Assembly (NCBI GenBank): GCA_013115125.1
Contig: JABANN010000170.1
Location: 1-58,069, forward strand
Source: Perkinsus olseni
Lineage: Eukaryota; Perkinsozoa; Perkinsida
Direction of reading: 5' to 3'
Length of the DNA: 58,069 nt
Shown here one piece after another: positions 44,116-54,924 of the stretch. The number at the start of each line of letters is the position of its first letter. Position 1 is the stretch's first letter. Position numbers and translations under genes: made by a program. Below the pieces are notes generated by a model, which ran no database searches, was not told the DNA's origin, and worked only from the letters and a program-made list of their open reading frames with translations.

Positions 44116-44832
44116 TCAGACCGGCAGTGGAGAAGGCTGCTGCTCGGCCTCTGCTGTCTTCTCGGCAACCTGCCGCCCTGCATGACTGGCCTCGCTAAGG
44201 AGGATAATACAGAGCAGAACGACCGGACAGAGAGGGACGTAGGTGAGGGCGGCGAGGTCGTATATACCATGGCACAAGGCTGCTACTGGCAGCGACCATC
44301 GGCGAAAATCTGAGTCGGGATCGACGGCGATAGCAGTACAGAAGAGGTGCACTAGTGGAGGGAAAGTAAGAGCACCAAAGGCAACCCAGGGGGAGTCTGT
44401 GAGGAGAGTGTCCACCCGAGTGATGTTCTCCCAGACTGCGAAGGCTAGAGCAGACCAGACCCCCAGACGACGCAGAGACTGCGAAGATCTCGACACACTG
44501 GTCACAGACAGGCACTTGACGGACTCCTCTGCAAGGCCCGCTTTAATAAAGGAGAATGCAAAAATCCCGAGCCGCGCCGTATCGAGAAGCGCGGAGACTC
44601 TCTGAAGAAGATGAGCGAGGATAACGGTGATGACACCAACGCGGACGTCTTCCATAGTGAAGGTCGGCAGGGAGAGGCAAAGCAGCAGGACCAGAGGGTA
44701 GCCGGGTCGGACCAGGGAGGAGGGAAGGAGGTCCTGCTGGGTGGCCAAGACTCCCAGAGTGAAAGAGCACAGAACTGCCTGCACTGCGAGGTTGTGTAGC
44801 AGAGGCTTGAGAGAGGGATAGACTGACATCAC
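44116..44832 (-). CDS. PrsW-type intramembrane glutamic protease
   Basis: 238 aa, single exon, several hydrophobic helices. The family motifs are all present in order: GLAEESVK (E102, E103, K106), a helix with WENI (E135, N136), HLFCTAI (H162) and LCHGIYDL (H188, D192). PrsW (PF13367) proteins cut membrane-embedded substrates; bacterial PrsW releases an anti-sigma factor, and eukaryotic members are little studied. The spacing and pairing of Glu and His residues argue for an active enzyme rather than a general membrane protein. The tail after residue 215 is hydrophilic. Location (ER, plastid or surface) is not evident: there is no clear targeting peptide. Confidence 0.8.
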   Translation of the reverse strand: MMSVYPSLKPLLHNLAVQAVLCSFTLGVLATQQDLLPSSLVRPGYPLVLLLCLSLPTFTMEDVRVGVITVILAHLLQRVSALLDTARLGIFAFSFIKAGLAEESVKCLSVTSVSRSSQSLRRLGVWSALAFAVWENITRVDTLLTDSPWVAFGALTFPPLVHLFCTAIAVDPDSDFRRWSLPVAALCHGIYDLAALTYVPLCPVVLLCIILLSEASHAGRQVAEKTAEAEQQPSPLPV

Positions 44833-44939
44833 ATCGGACTGAGAGAGGTGGAAGATAACGACGAGAGCGATGAACTCAACAAGAGAGATCGTAGAAGTAG
44901 TAAAGGGGTGGCGGACCCGCCCCGGCTTTTAATGTATCA

Positions 44940-45420
44940 GGCGATCAGAGTTATTATGTTGATGATGATGATGCAGGAGAGTCTCATCATCTGCCTCTGA
45001 GAAATGTTACAATATATCATGATGATGATCATCGCCTTTAGAAGGAGCAGCAGTAGTAGCGTACTTATCAACTTCACTCAAGAGTTTGACACCCAACAGC
45101 TGCTGTAGAAGTAGTAGTACTCGACTTTGAATAATAACAGAGAGAATGATGATGAAGAGGAGGAGGAGGAACAGCAGCAGTGATGGTGATAATAAGTAGT
45201 ACAGGGAGAAACTACGACGACGACCATCACCGCCGGTACAACCACGGTAGTGAGAGTGGACTTGGGCTAGGGCGTGACGTTGTAGTGGTCTGCTTGATGC
45301 GGTAGTAGTAGTACTGAGAGTTCTTGCTGTTGTTGTTAGTGATCATGATAATGGTGATGTTAAGCAATCGTGGTAAATAGTAACGTCGAGTGTGGTGTAT
45401 AACCATCATCGGCGTTAAGG
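44940..45420. repeat. Trinucleotide-rich spacer (GAT, AGT, GTT repeats)
   Basis: Low-complexity stretch with runs such as GATGATGATGATG, GTAGTAGTAGTA and TGTTGTTGTT; no gene. Similar in make-up to 18.8-19.3 kb. Confidence 0.65.
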
Positions 45421-45449
45421 AGCATCTTACAATACAGTCTACGGTCTAC

Positions 45450-46174
45450 TCAAGTCGAGAAATCGGAGCCATCCGAAGAGCTGCCAGCCTCAGTGCTCCT
45501 CTCCCAGTCACTACTACCACCTCTAGCCGATGATCCAGTGCAGCCACGCCCCCTGCCACCAGCCTTCTGGCCACGGCAGCTCGGCAACGGAGGTTCTTCC
45601 ATGGTGTCAAGCTCGAGGCAGGCCAGGACTCCGAAGGGTATCATAGAGATCTCGTCCCTGCCTTGAGGACTGCCACTGCTACCAGGTCCTCCAGGAGAGC
45701 GGCCCCGGTTCACCTCAACTGCATCGGGCCTCCGCACGACCTTATAACAGCCTCCTCTTCTGGGGTAGGGACTGTAGGGCGGCGGGGAACACTCCCGGAA
45801 GTAACAGCCCTCAGTGCCATGGTTAATGCCTTTCTTCGAGACGGGGCCTTCAGCCTGCCGCCACAGTGCTCGATCGTGAGCGTCTAAATTCAGCAAGACC
45901 TGGTTACGCATTCTCTCGGTCAGCTTGACTCGGTGAGAGAAGTCCCGACTGCTGGCCAGCATGGAGACGCTGGGCTGCTGGTCACAAAGGGGCGGCGGCG
46001 CTGCTGCCACAGGTAAGTGATGCCTTGAACCGGAGGTGAGGCAGTAGGGCGGAGGGGGTGGGGGTATCGGAACTCGATGCATGGCAATGGTACGGAGAAA
46101 TAAAACAAGAAGAAGCCAACTGAATCCCAGTCGCTGATGGGATTCGGATTCTGTTGCTCGAAGAACAGACTCAA
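45450..46174 (-). CDS. Pro/Ser/Gly-rich hypothetical protein
   Basis: The 3' part (45450-46005) is open and looks coding: RDFSHRVKLTERMRNQVLLN, DEISMIPFGVLACLELD, then a Gly/Arg/Ser-rich end (GGRGRGCTGSSARGGSSDWE). The 5' end is unclear: one frame gives a hydrophobic stretch followed by poly-Pro (HRVPIPPPPPPYC), another (from ATG near 46174) gives DSVGFFLFYFSVPLPC and could splice in at an acceptor near 46000. A single membrane anchor or signal peptide is likely in either case. No family is recognised. It is divergent to the RIIa gene. Confidence 0.5.
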
Positions 46175-46353
46175 CTTCGCCCTTCCTCGTGGTGCAGGAC
46201 TTCTGCGTCACGCGCCACGAAATTGTCGTGTCGATCGGCGGACCCGAGAAGTTTGGGGGATATGTTTAGTCACTTGTGATCGCGTCGAGTTGGCCTCCTT
46301 TACAAAGTCTGCAGCTTACTGCCTTCGACCTAAGATATCTGTTCAGCAACTGA

Positions 46354-46803
46354 ATGTCGGACTCTTCCTCCACCACCGGCGCGGGGCCACCGAGGGCTAC
46401 GGGTGTGCTCATAGCGGGCATGTGTCCTCCTGATGCTCCTCTGACTGAAGGGCAGAAGAAGGAACTGCAAGCGAAACAGGTCATGCGGGATACCCTCGGC
46501 GTATCATTAGGTCGACTCTGGCAAGATACGTGATAGGTCAGGATGGGATCACTCAGGTATCTATGTTCCTGTCGAATGAACGATACATTCGAGCCCATCC
46601 CGAATTACGGCATCTAATCAGCGCATTTGTGCAGCGTGCCTTAGAGGACCGCCCCGAGGACGCTGTGGCTTACGCTGGGGACTTCTTCACTAGGTGGTAG
46701 TAAGTGAGTTCAGCCAAGTGGATGGCCTTCCCTCAGGGACGACCTGTACGCCTTAGTCAAGGCAGAAAGGGAAGCGGCCTTGACGCCTGATGCGATTAAT
46801 TAG
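46354..46803 (+). CDS. RIIa-like docking-domain protein (121 aa), probable axonemal protein
   Basis: Exons 46354-46500, 46542-46693 and 46737-46803 join in phases 0 and 2 with introns of 41 and 43 nt. The core RYIRAHPELRHLISAFVQRA followed by EDRPEDAVAYAGDFFT has the dimerisation/docking (RIIa, SPA17/ROPN-like) pattern that anchors proteins in flagellar axonemes or to AKAPs. A Ser/Gly/Pro-rich N terminus and a short charged helix (DDLYALVKAEREAALTPD) flank it. The fit suggests that the organism makes flagellated cells. Confidence 0.75.
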
Positions 46804-46908
46804 CTCTGTAACATGCAGACTGCAGCCTTGTCGTGTTGTTAGTTTTCACTATTACTTCGACGGTGGCGGGGATATCGCAGTGACCCTTAGGAGTGTCTTT
46901 TCTTCTCC

Positions 46909-48422
46909 ATGTTTGCAACTCGGAAAGTCTCACGAGCACACCGGCGCAAGAGGCCTGCGGAGCAGGAGGATGATGACCAGGCCAGCTCCTCTGTTGAAGC
47001 CGACAGCCCGGAGAGCCTCTCACTAGACGACCTCAAGTGAGCCTGGGGAAACAGTCTGTCTCAAACAGACCTTTCGCAGTGCGACGCAATAATGGGCGAT
47101 TTTTCTCAAGGGAGCTTCAACGTGAACGGTCTCGCACGAAGGGCGTCGCCGCGGATCGGCACGCCGCTGTTGAAGCGGAAGAAGTCGAATCGCAGCCTGA
47201 AGAGAAGGATGAGGAAGAGTGGGGGCTACTGAAGAGTAAATGACCGGTGAAGCTAGGGTGGCGTATCATAGCTCGACTCAGGGACCTTCCAGGACACTGG
47301 GGCCAGATTGGGGACGGAGCATGAAGCTGACAAGCACATGGAGGAATGGGTTAATAAGAAGCTTGCGGCGATGGGACACAAGGTAGCGGCAGGAGCGGTT
47401 GATGAGGAGACTCACAGGGCCCCTGAGGGTAGTAGGGCAGGGTTGCAGCCATTCCTTAGGATTCCTATTCCATAGGATTTGATTCTGCCGGTCTGGTTGA
47501 CTTCGCCAGAATTCTTGTTCTCCCCTGGGGAGTGTGGTAGTCCTTCATTGCTAGCTCCGTTGCCGGCTTTGAAATTACCGCTATCAGTCTGCTCATCGCT
47601 CGTGTAGTCTCGTTGGTTGGATCGACCGCCCGCGCAGAATTCTTTCGTTAGCTAGTCGCGCTGCGGTCTGGCATTTAGCGAGTGAAACAGTCGGGAATCG
47701 TAGCGGCTAACGACGGACGCCTGAGTCCTTAGGGTGACGGTGTGCGGCACTTCATGCGTGTGTCGCTCTGGGATCTAGTCACCTTCGGGCGGGTCAATAC
47801 ATGAGTATGTCAGATACGGCACCGGCTTCTCGTATGACCAAGGTGTTCGGCGCCATACCTGAACGATTGCAGCACCAGCCGACGACGGAGCAGCGGCTGT
47901 TGGAGCAGGCGAACTCTAATTGGTCGATGGGGTTGGTGGAAGTGGAGACTAACCGATTGTGAGTGATGGCTGTGGTCTGTGGAGTGGCTTTAGAAGCAGC
48001 GGAGTAGTGGGCGCTAGGTTCTGGCCGAATCCGGGCTCGTTGCTTGCGGTTAGAGAGTAGATCGCATTTGGCATTCTGAAAAGAGGGTGGTTAATGTTGT
48101 TGTTTCCTAGGGAAGAGCTGCGGGCTATTGAACGGGCAGAGGAGGCCAAGATGCGATTTTTGGAGGAGGCCTCGAGGAAGAAGACAAGCAATGACAATGT
48201 AGTTGCTCTTTTCAGCGGGGGAGATCGACGTTCAGTGGGTCGTTCAACGATCGTCCCTCTCACTCGTGAACGCCCGAAGTTGCGGGAGAGTAGTTGTCCT
48301 TGTGAACTGGAGAGCTTCCCTTTTGTCAGGGCGATGCGGTAGCTGGAAAAGGGAAGGATCGAGCTAAGGCAGCTGCGAATGTGGCGATGTCGGAGATAGT
48401 CAAACGACAGCGAACTAAATGA
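46909..48422 (+). CDS. Hep59/TLS1 (C9orf78) family spliceosome-associated protein
   Basis: The exons follow the family in order. 46909-47036 (RRKRPAEQEDDD, SLSLDDLK) joins in phase 2 to 47111-47235 (ELQRERSRTKGV, DEEEWGLLK). A 46-nt phase-1 intron leads to 47282 (TFQDTGARLGTEHEADKHM then EEWVNKKLAAMG). A C-terminal block (VFGAIPERLQ, SNWSMGLVEVETNRL) ends at 47958 and joins in phase 2 to 48111 (EELRAIERAEEAKMRFLEEA). The end is SEIVKRQRTK with TGA 48420-48422. TLS1 works in splicing of selected introns and in heterochromatin in fission yeast (established). The joins between 47370 and 47830 and near 48280-48320 are approximate. Confidence 0.75.
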
Positions 48423-48549
48423 CTTGAGGATGAACCTCTTGCGTTATCATAGAGTATGGAGGGTGGAACTAGTCGGGCATGTTTAGCCTGGTGGGATTGT
48501 CTAAGAGGAGCGCCTAGCGAGACCCGATTTGCCCTGATCGCTTTTCGTC

Positions 48550-49973
48550 ATGTTGGCTCGCCGAGCTCCACGGCTGGGGCTGATGGGTTCACCTCAAGTC
48601 TGCAGGACACGGGCTTTCTGCGCTACCGCCGAGGAGGCAGGGCAGAGTCCGGAGAGGAAGATTGAAGGAGGGAAGGAGCCTGCTGGGAAGGTTGAGAGAC
48701 CGTGGCTGGATGCGGAGCCACTGAGTCTGAACCAAGCTCTTTACCTGACCACTGAGATGGGCATTTATACGACACGGGAAATGCAACTGCGAGTCATGAA
48801 GTCGCCATCGTTCTCGACGGACACGAAGGCTCCCTTCGTAGTGGAGGACTTCTTCAACTCTATGGATGAGGGTTTTAAGAAGCAGGAGGAAGACTTTGAG
48901 GTCCTGCATGTACCGGAGGAGGCGCAAGGAACTGTTGAGAAGGAGGTGGATGAAGAAAAGGTCGATACGGTAGTGCTGCTGAGGGAGGCATCTTTTTTGT
49001 AACTCGACGAGGTTTTGAGAGAAGCGGAGACTCGCGTGATTAGCGTCGCCGAAGCGTCTTCTGTCGAGCTAGAACGTGCCCAGTGAGACGATTCGATTTC
49101 GCACGAGGCTCGACCCGCAAGGAGGGCTCCGGCACAGGGTTGTCGTTTAGTTGCGGAGAATGTGGTATACTACGTTGCCCACCGCGGATCAGGCTAACGA
49201 CTTGGCACCTGTGGTGATCAGGTTAACCCAGTGATACACAACAAGCTCGTGAGAGCGTTCACGTCGAATCCTCGGGACACCCGATCGTTCATCTATAACG
49301 GTCAAGAATGGAAGGAGAGAGCGGAGGGCCGAGGGTTGCGGAAAAGGGCTACAGCGCATGTAGGCCACTTAGCGAAATCGGTGACTGGTGGGGGCTGACA
49401 GGTCTCGTAGGCGGACGATTCTCGATGAACTCTCGGCTATGGATGTCCCGTTCCATCGGAGATGTCTTGTCTCCCAGGTGGTGCTCCAGCGAGGTAGTGG
49501 TGTTATCAAAGTGAACGGTGATGAGGACTTTTATGTACGGTTCCCGCTCTATTACAATAGGTAGTAATTAACAGCCATCATTTGGTTCGCCAGTAGTCCG
49601 AGCTGCTGGGCGCCAGAATGCGATGTTGGTGCAGGTTCGACGTTGTGCAGCCTCTGCTTCTCTGTGGTGTCTGTGGCGTCTACGATGTCTTCATCGCCGT
49701 CGCAGGAGGAGGAACGTCGGGTAGTACTCTTGCCTGCGAGTGCCCGGCTCACGAGTCGTGCATTCGTTTGTCCTCGCTCGATGTGCGCATAAGCGTAATT
49801 ATTTTGACGGCGCTTGTCGAGTTTTCTGTATCATCTACCTTTAAGCCACCCACTGGGCGCCACTAACGGCTGCCAGATTGACCTTTCCCTAGCCTCCATC
49901 ACGCGTTCGATAATCCTGGACGGCCTGTGTCCGCTGCAAGCTCTTATTAGGGCAGGAAGGCCGTACGATGACT
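48550..49973 (+). CDS. Mitochondrial small-subunit ribosomal protein uS9m
   Basis: ATG 48550 starts a basic, probably mitochondrial targeting sequence (MLARRAPRLGLMGSPQVCRT). An N-terminal extension follows, including SFIYNGQEWKERAEGRGLRK. The uS9 core is split over exons 49478-49560 (VVLQRGSGVIKVNGDEDFYV) and 49635-49720 (VVQPLLLCGVCGVYDVFIAV then AGGGTSG), joined in phase 2. These match the uS9 pattern GSG-K-VNG and the GK-DV-VSGGG turn. The last exon gives SITRSIILDGL and LQALIRAGRPYDD, equal to the helix and KAGLLT region. It stops there, without the basic tail that reaches the decoding site in most uS9. Exons between 49000 and 49470 are partly inferred, and two genes cannot be excluded. 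Confidence 0.7.
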
Positions 49974-50777
49974 AGAGACAACCCAGAGTCTTCTAACAAG
50001 TTCACGTCGGTGTCAGCTAGCCAGCATTACCATCCACTCTCTTTTCAATGAGCTCTCGCAGATTTGTTTCTCTACTTCGGGTTTCGGTCCAGTCTGCTCA
50101 GAGATGGGATACCAAATTAATTTGTATTACATAAGGATTCTCCCGGAGTCGATTTTTTTCGAGCTCGACCATATACAAATTTGTTGTCGAATTCTATACT
50201 CGAAATTACGTGAGTGTCCTCACGCGCCTCCCATTTTTCGCCGTCGCTCCGCTGTAGCGATTCGAGGGGGATTGGAGGCCTTAGTTCGTTCTCTTCTCAG
50301 GGCAGAGTGGAGCGATTCGGCTTGCTATCGGACGCGCTCTGCTTGCCGCAAACCCGGCATGCGAGGAGATCCTTGAGGAGAACTGTGCGCTATTCCAGGA
50401 TCTAAGACAGACGATATCGAAAATCCCGGGTCACAAGGGACCCCGGAGTCGAGCCACGCGGTGGCACAAGCGGTAGTGAAGATGTCACATGTCAATGGGG
50501 GGTGTTATTGTGACCTACGTTTCTGGTTTATGGATGGTGATGCTTTCATGGGGCTTGGTAGTGACTAGGAGGAAAGTGTATTCAGCAGGCTCCTGACTTC
50601 AATAGATGAGAGGTCGTTATTGGGCATTATAGGAAGTAAATGCGCGACGCTGTCTGCGAAGCATAACGCTTCAAGCATTCCTAATGGCAATCTCTTCAAT
50701 GGTTTTTCTTGTTATCAGAGGCTTGTTCCTTCTGGTGTATTCGCTCAGTTGTAGTTTGTACCGTTCATTCATGCCCA
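49974..50777. other. Spacer with no gene seen
   Basis: AT-richer DNA with short unsupported open stretches; precedes the membrane-protein array. Confidence 0.5.
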
Positions 50778-51545
50778 ATGGCCACAGAAGCGAATAATGC
50801 TAACGAAATTGTCTCCTCGCCGGTGCTGATTCTCATTATAGTGGCTATGACACTGTTCTTCACTTTTGGAGCACTGATGGCTCTGAGGGCCCCTTCAGGC
50901 AGCAAATGGCGGGCGATAATCCTGCCTAAAATGGGTGTCATTTTCGCTAGTCTTCTCGTGTGGTTTGTATTCACGGGCTCTGACGTCTACACCGTGCTCA
51001 TCCTCTGCATCCCTGTTGCTGGCCCAATGCTTGCCGCGCTTTGGCTGTGGTACCGGGACCGAAGACGAGCACGACGGAATAGGAAGGCTGCGGAGCAGCT
51101 GGCTCAGGCGGCGAGGCAGCAGTCTCTGTTCATCGATGTTGAGGAGGGGGAGGGGTTTCGTCTGATGGATCGGACGGTGAGTTCGCACATGGCGTGCTGC
51201 GAATTGCGATTGTTGTGGTATTCAGCGCGACTATCCCCGACCCCCGGCGAGGTCTTCGAGCTCAGGTTCCTCCTGCGCGAGTGAGATACGCATGAGAGTG
51301 AGCTTACAGTTTATCGGGCGTGGTCATCTGTATGATGATTCTTTCAGACACTATCGGAAGAGTCCGACGAGGAGGAAGGAAGGTTTGTGTCGATGGACGA
51401 GCAGTTCGAGGATCCTGACGACGGCTCTGAGGTGGGGCACAGTTCGGTCTCAGTCGAACATAATGGAACTCGCAAATGCCGCTCGGAGCAGTTTCCTTCT
51501 ATTTCTACCTTTTCTTATACCATCCGTTACGTCAGACTGGAATAG
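50778..51545 (+). CDS. Three-helix membrane protein family, paralogue 1 (198 aa)
   Basis: Exon 50778-51176 (133 codons) and exon 51348-51545 (65 codons plus stop), joined in phase 0. The core has three hydrophobic helices: SPVLILIIVAMTLFFTFGAL, KMGVIFASLLVWFVF and VYTVLILCIPVAGPMLAALW. Conserved patches are APSGSKWRAIILP between helices 1 and 2 and GSDVYTVL before helix 3. A basic stretch (RDRRRARRNR) follows helix 3, so the tail should be cytosolic. The second exon is acidic (SEESDEEEGRF). It is similar to the next two genes, which share the phase-0 intron after the core. No outside family is recognised. Confidence 0.8.
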
Positions 51546-52437
51546 TCGATCAGCAGTGGTGCTTCTTCCATGGGCAGCCTCCTCAGTCATTTCAGCCCTT
51601 CGGCCTGCTGGGCTGTGCACTTGACAGTCGCATTGTGCCGCTCAGGTCAGCGCGTCATCGTCGCCTAAGAGTAAGCAAGTACGATTTGCGGACTCTGCAG
51701 ATCTTAGCGACACTTGCGCTGGTCACGAGGTAGGACGTCTCGATTTTGTGTATTCCGTCATCATCCTGTGCGCTCTTTAGTGGGCAACGTTCACTCTGCA
51801 CTCTGTAACGCAGTGTGTCTCAGGAGCAGAGGACAAAGAGGCTGTGGGATGGTTATTATGTTAAGAAGAGACCCTGGGGTGCTTATCCCAGCCAGCGAGT
51901 CAATTTCACTGTACGCCTCGCCGTGTAGATTCTCAGCGGCTTGAGCTGCTCCCATTTCGGAATGTAAAGGCAAACCTCGACAGCCAGGCTGCTGTTGTTG
52001 TTATCAAGTTTGCCTCCTCCTCTTGCGGACGATACTGTTATGTTGATTGTTAGCTCTTCTGAGACCACACTGTACCAAGAGATGGCCGACGACTTCTGAC
52101 GCATTATTAGATTGCCACTATTATGTTGTTTCTTGTCCCTTGGAGTGTGGTGTGGAGTGGTGGCACAATTCGAAGGAAGGCGGTTATTACTGTAGAGTCG
52201 ACGGAGCACAAGTCTTTTCTCTTTGGGTGATGAGGTGGCCTTCTTTCTCGTATCTTCAAACTCGCAGGCACGTCGGACCTGTTGGCCTCCAGCGCCTGAT
52301 AGGGACTCCAGCGGTGGCAGAATAGCGGAGCATGATTTTCGATCTCTTACTCTGACGTGCCACTTCTCGTCGCATGAGCTCACGGTGGAGGACTCATTCA
52401 GCGTCTGATTGTTCTTCCGCCTGGTAGTTAGCGCCGT
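51546..52437. other. Spacer between paralogues 1 and 2
   Basis: No gene is supported. Minus-strand open stretches (51883-52449) lack splice or family support and are probably chance. Confidence 0.45.
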
Positions 52438-53532
52438 ATGGCAATTCACACACTCGGTCCGTATAATGCTGACGACATAGCTGACTCTCCCGCCCTCATC
52501 TTTACAATAATATTCTTCATCCTCGCCTTCGTGGGGTTCTCCTTGATGGCGCTACTGGCCCCAGCAGGCAGCCGATGGCGCAGCATTATCCTGCCGCAGT
52601 TGGCGTCGGGTGTGCTCTATGTGCTCATGTGGTTCATCTTCAACGGCTCCAACGTCTTCTCGGTACTCCTTTTGACGGTACCAGCGGCTGGTCCGGTCAT
52701 TGCGGCTATTTACCTGTCTGTTCGGGAATGCGTCCAGGCGAGGAAGAGAGCGAGAGTTCGGGCACTAACACGAGCGCGGACGGAAATGGGAGAGGTAATG
52801 TGGCCCAGGGCGTTGACTTCTCATTTGCCCACCAAGAGGTCGCCAGTTCGATTCTCTCTGGGATAATTTCTTTTGTCTGTGTGATGTGCAGATTGACGAA
52901 GCCGACACTGATGGAGGAGAAGGTGAAGTCGTGGATAAGCCGCCCAAGCTGCGGGTATGTAGGAAGGGGGATGCAATCAAAACAGCGGGGGTATGCAGTA
53001 GCTTGTTTCTTGGGTCTTGGGCCGAGCGTGTCACTTATCACATTTGGACTTTTACAGACTATTGCCTCGTTCCTGACTTCCCCTCACTTCAAAGTGCCCC
53101 CTGGACGCTCGCTGCGGAGTGGGCACTCGATCTCGTATCTTTGAGCGCGAAGTATCTTTGTTGTTCGTTGTAGCTGAGGTCGATGTCCACTTTGGCTCCT
53201 TTTGGAGAGCCCTCCGCTGTCCTGGGCAACCTGCAAAGAGGAACGACGCAGCGCTTTTACTCAATCTACGCTGACACGGTCGCGCCTGAGGTAAGAGTGG
53301 ACGGCTGGCTTCTTTCCGGGCTTAGTCACTCGGGAAGGCCAGAAGGACCGACGTGGTGTTGTAGGATGATGGGCAGACGGTGTTAAATATATGTCCGGTC
53401 CAAGACTGCACAGTTACCGTGCTGGAACCTGAGTCGTCCAGTGAAGATGATGTAGAGGAAGGCACGCGACTGCCCGCGGGCTCCTCGCCAGGTCATGGAA
53501 AGGTGATGATCGTCGTGCCAGCTGAGTGGTAG
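52438..53532 (+). CDS. Three-helix membrane protein family, paralogue 2 (about 234 aa)
   Basis: Exons 52438-52794, 52892-52954, 53174-53290 and 53365-53532 all join in phase 0. The core repeats the family pattern: ALIFTIIFFILAFVGFSLMA, APAGSRWRSIILPQ, YVLMWFIF, NGSNVFSVLLLTVPAAGPVI. The acidic second exon (IDEADTDGGEGEVVDK) and an exon with QRFYSIYADTV match paralogue 3. The last exon has two Cys and a Ser/Glu cluster (ESSSEDDVEEG) and ends at TAG 53530-53532. Intron 1 (97 nt) carries a tRNA-like sequence. The start of exon 3 is chosen by frame and acceptor. Confidence 0.78.
52795..52891 (+). other. Intron with tRNA-like sequence
   Basis: In this 97-nt intron, TGGCCCAGGGCG resembles an A box and CAGTTCGATTCT a B box at tRNA spacing, in the sense direction. 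Anticodon and T stems do not pair, so it is a tRNA-derived relic, not a gene. Confidence 0.5.
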
Positions 53533-53965
53533 GGAATGAGCGAATCGATGCTCAGGCTATGGTCACGCCGATTGACGACACTCACGGTCTGAGGCTTGCG
53601 GTGTGCGAGACGGCAGACAAGTCCTTGGCTTTTACAGTACAGTTACACAGAAGAAGGGCTCAGAGGAAGGAGACGGGTGCCGACTTCCTATAGTCTCGCT
53701 GCCCAGAGCAGCATTGTATCGATTTTCCTTCGTGTTAATTTCAAGATCGGCGGACACGGCCGTTCTCACCTTCGGCCTTTGTAGTAGTCCGTCTAGATTA
53801 TGCCATAGTGGAGCATTCCATCCGTCCTGTAAGTACGGTCGCCGCTACAGCCGTCGGCTCTTTCTCTCGTTCCTTGCGTAGTCGTTGTTTTCGCCATCGC
53901 TGCTTGTTTGCTACGGTGTACAGTTCCCCCTCATCATTCTCTGTATTGTGTTTGAGTCTACTATA

Positions 53966-54776
53966 ATGAATCCTGCAGTAGTAGGCCTGCCTATGTTACC
54001 TGGCCCATACACACCGTCAGACATCGCTCATACATGGTGGCTCATCGTGGTCATCATCGCCCTCATCATCGCCTTTGCCGTGGCCTCCTTCCTGGGGTTC
54101 ATGGCGCCTCTCACCAGCAAGTGGCGCAGGATAGTCCTCCCACAGTCAGCTACCGCGGCCCTCAGTGTCCTGGTCTGGGTCGTCTTCGGCAAGTCGGGTA
54201 GCGTCTACTCGGTCCTCATTCTCACCCTACCTGTACTTGGTCCGGTTGTGGCGGCGATAGCTCTGTGGGTGATGGACTGGCGGAGAGAACGGAAGAGAGA
54301 CAGGATGGTGAAGAAGGGCAACTTTATGGTGGAAGTTGATGGTTTTGGAGACAACCGGCGGATGACACTTCGGGTGGGTTGCGGCAGCCGAAAGTGGTTT
54401 GGCGTTCATGTGTGACCTTCTGGCAGATTGGCGATGACACAGAGCACGACGGCGGCTTCCTCTCGCCCTGTTCAAGCTCCGAAGCTGATGTTCCCCGAGT
54501 GAGCCGCGATAAAAAAATCTCGACTTTTCCGGTGATTTTTCTATTTGTCAGAGTCGGGCTATTTCCTCATGGACGGTGGAGGGTTTGCCGGATAACTTCC
54601 AAGCCACCTTGGATGCGGTCAGAAACCCGCGGTTCTATTCAATAGGCCGGGGGTATAGCCGCGTCGATGACCAAGATGTAGGTTACTCCACTAGATTTGT
54701 GCTGAAGGCACTTAACGAGACAGGCTCAATATTTACCACAGCCTTGTGGTCCTGGTTCAAAGCCAGTGGTTTTTGA
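53966..54776 (+). CDS. Three-helix membrane protein family, paralogue 3
   Basis: Exon 53966-54373 (136 codons), exon 54427-54498 (24 codons, acidic: IGDDTEHDGG) and an exon from 54552, all phase 0. The core again has three helices (LIVVIIALIIAFAVASFLGF, SATAALSVLVWVVF, VYSVLILTLPVLGPVVAAIA) with APLTSKWRRIVLPQ and a basic stretch after helix 3. The third exon contains NPRFYSIGRGYSR, equal to the RFYSI block of paralogue 2. It either runs on to TGA 54774-54776 or splices again at a GTAGGT after DDQD. N terminus MNPAVVGLPMLPGPYTPSDI; no signal peptide. Confidence 0.78.
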
Positions 54777-54924
54777 GGTCCCGGCGTGATTTTGTCGACA
54801 GATGAGGGGCACTTCAAGTGTGAACTGTCTGTTTTTTGGAAAATTCTTCAATCGTGGCAAAGCCAAGTGAAACTATTCATTCCATTTTGGTTTACTTATG
54901 TGAACTAGTGTGAAGTGGCGTTTT

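Noticed and set aside
51883-52449. 188-codon minus-strand frame between membrane paralogues
   Set aside because: No splice support or family signal; composition is like the surrounding spacer.
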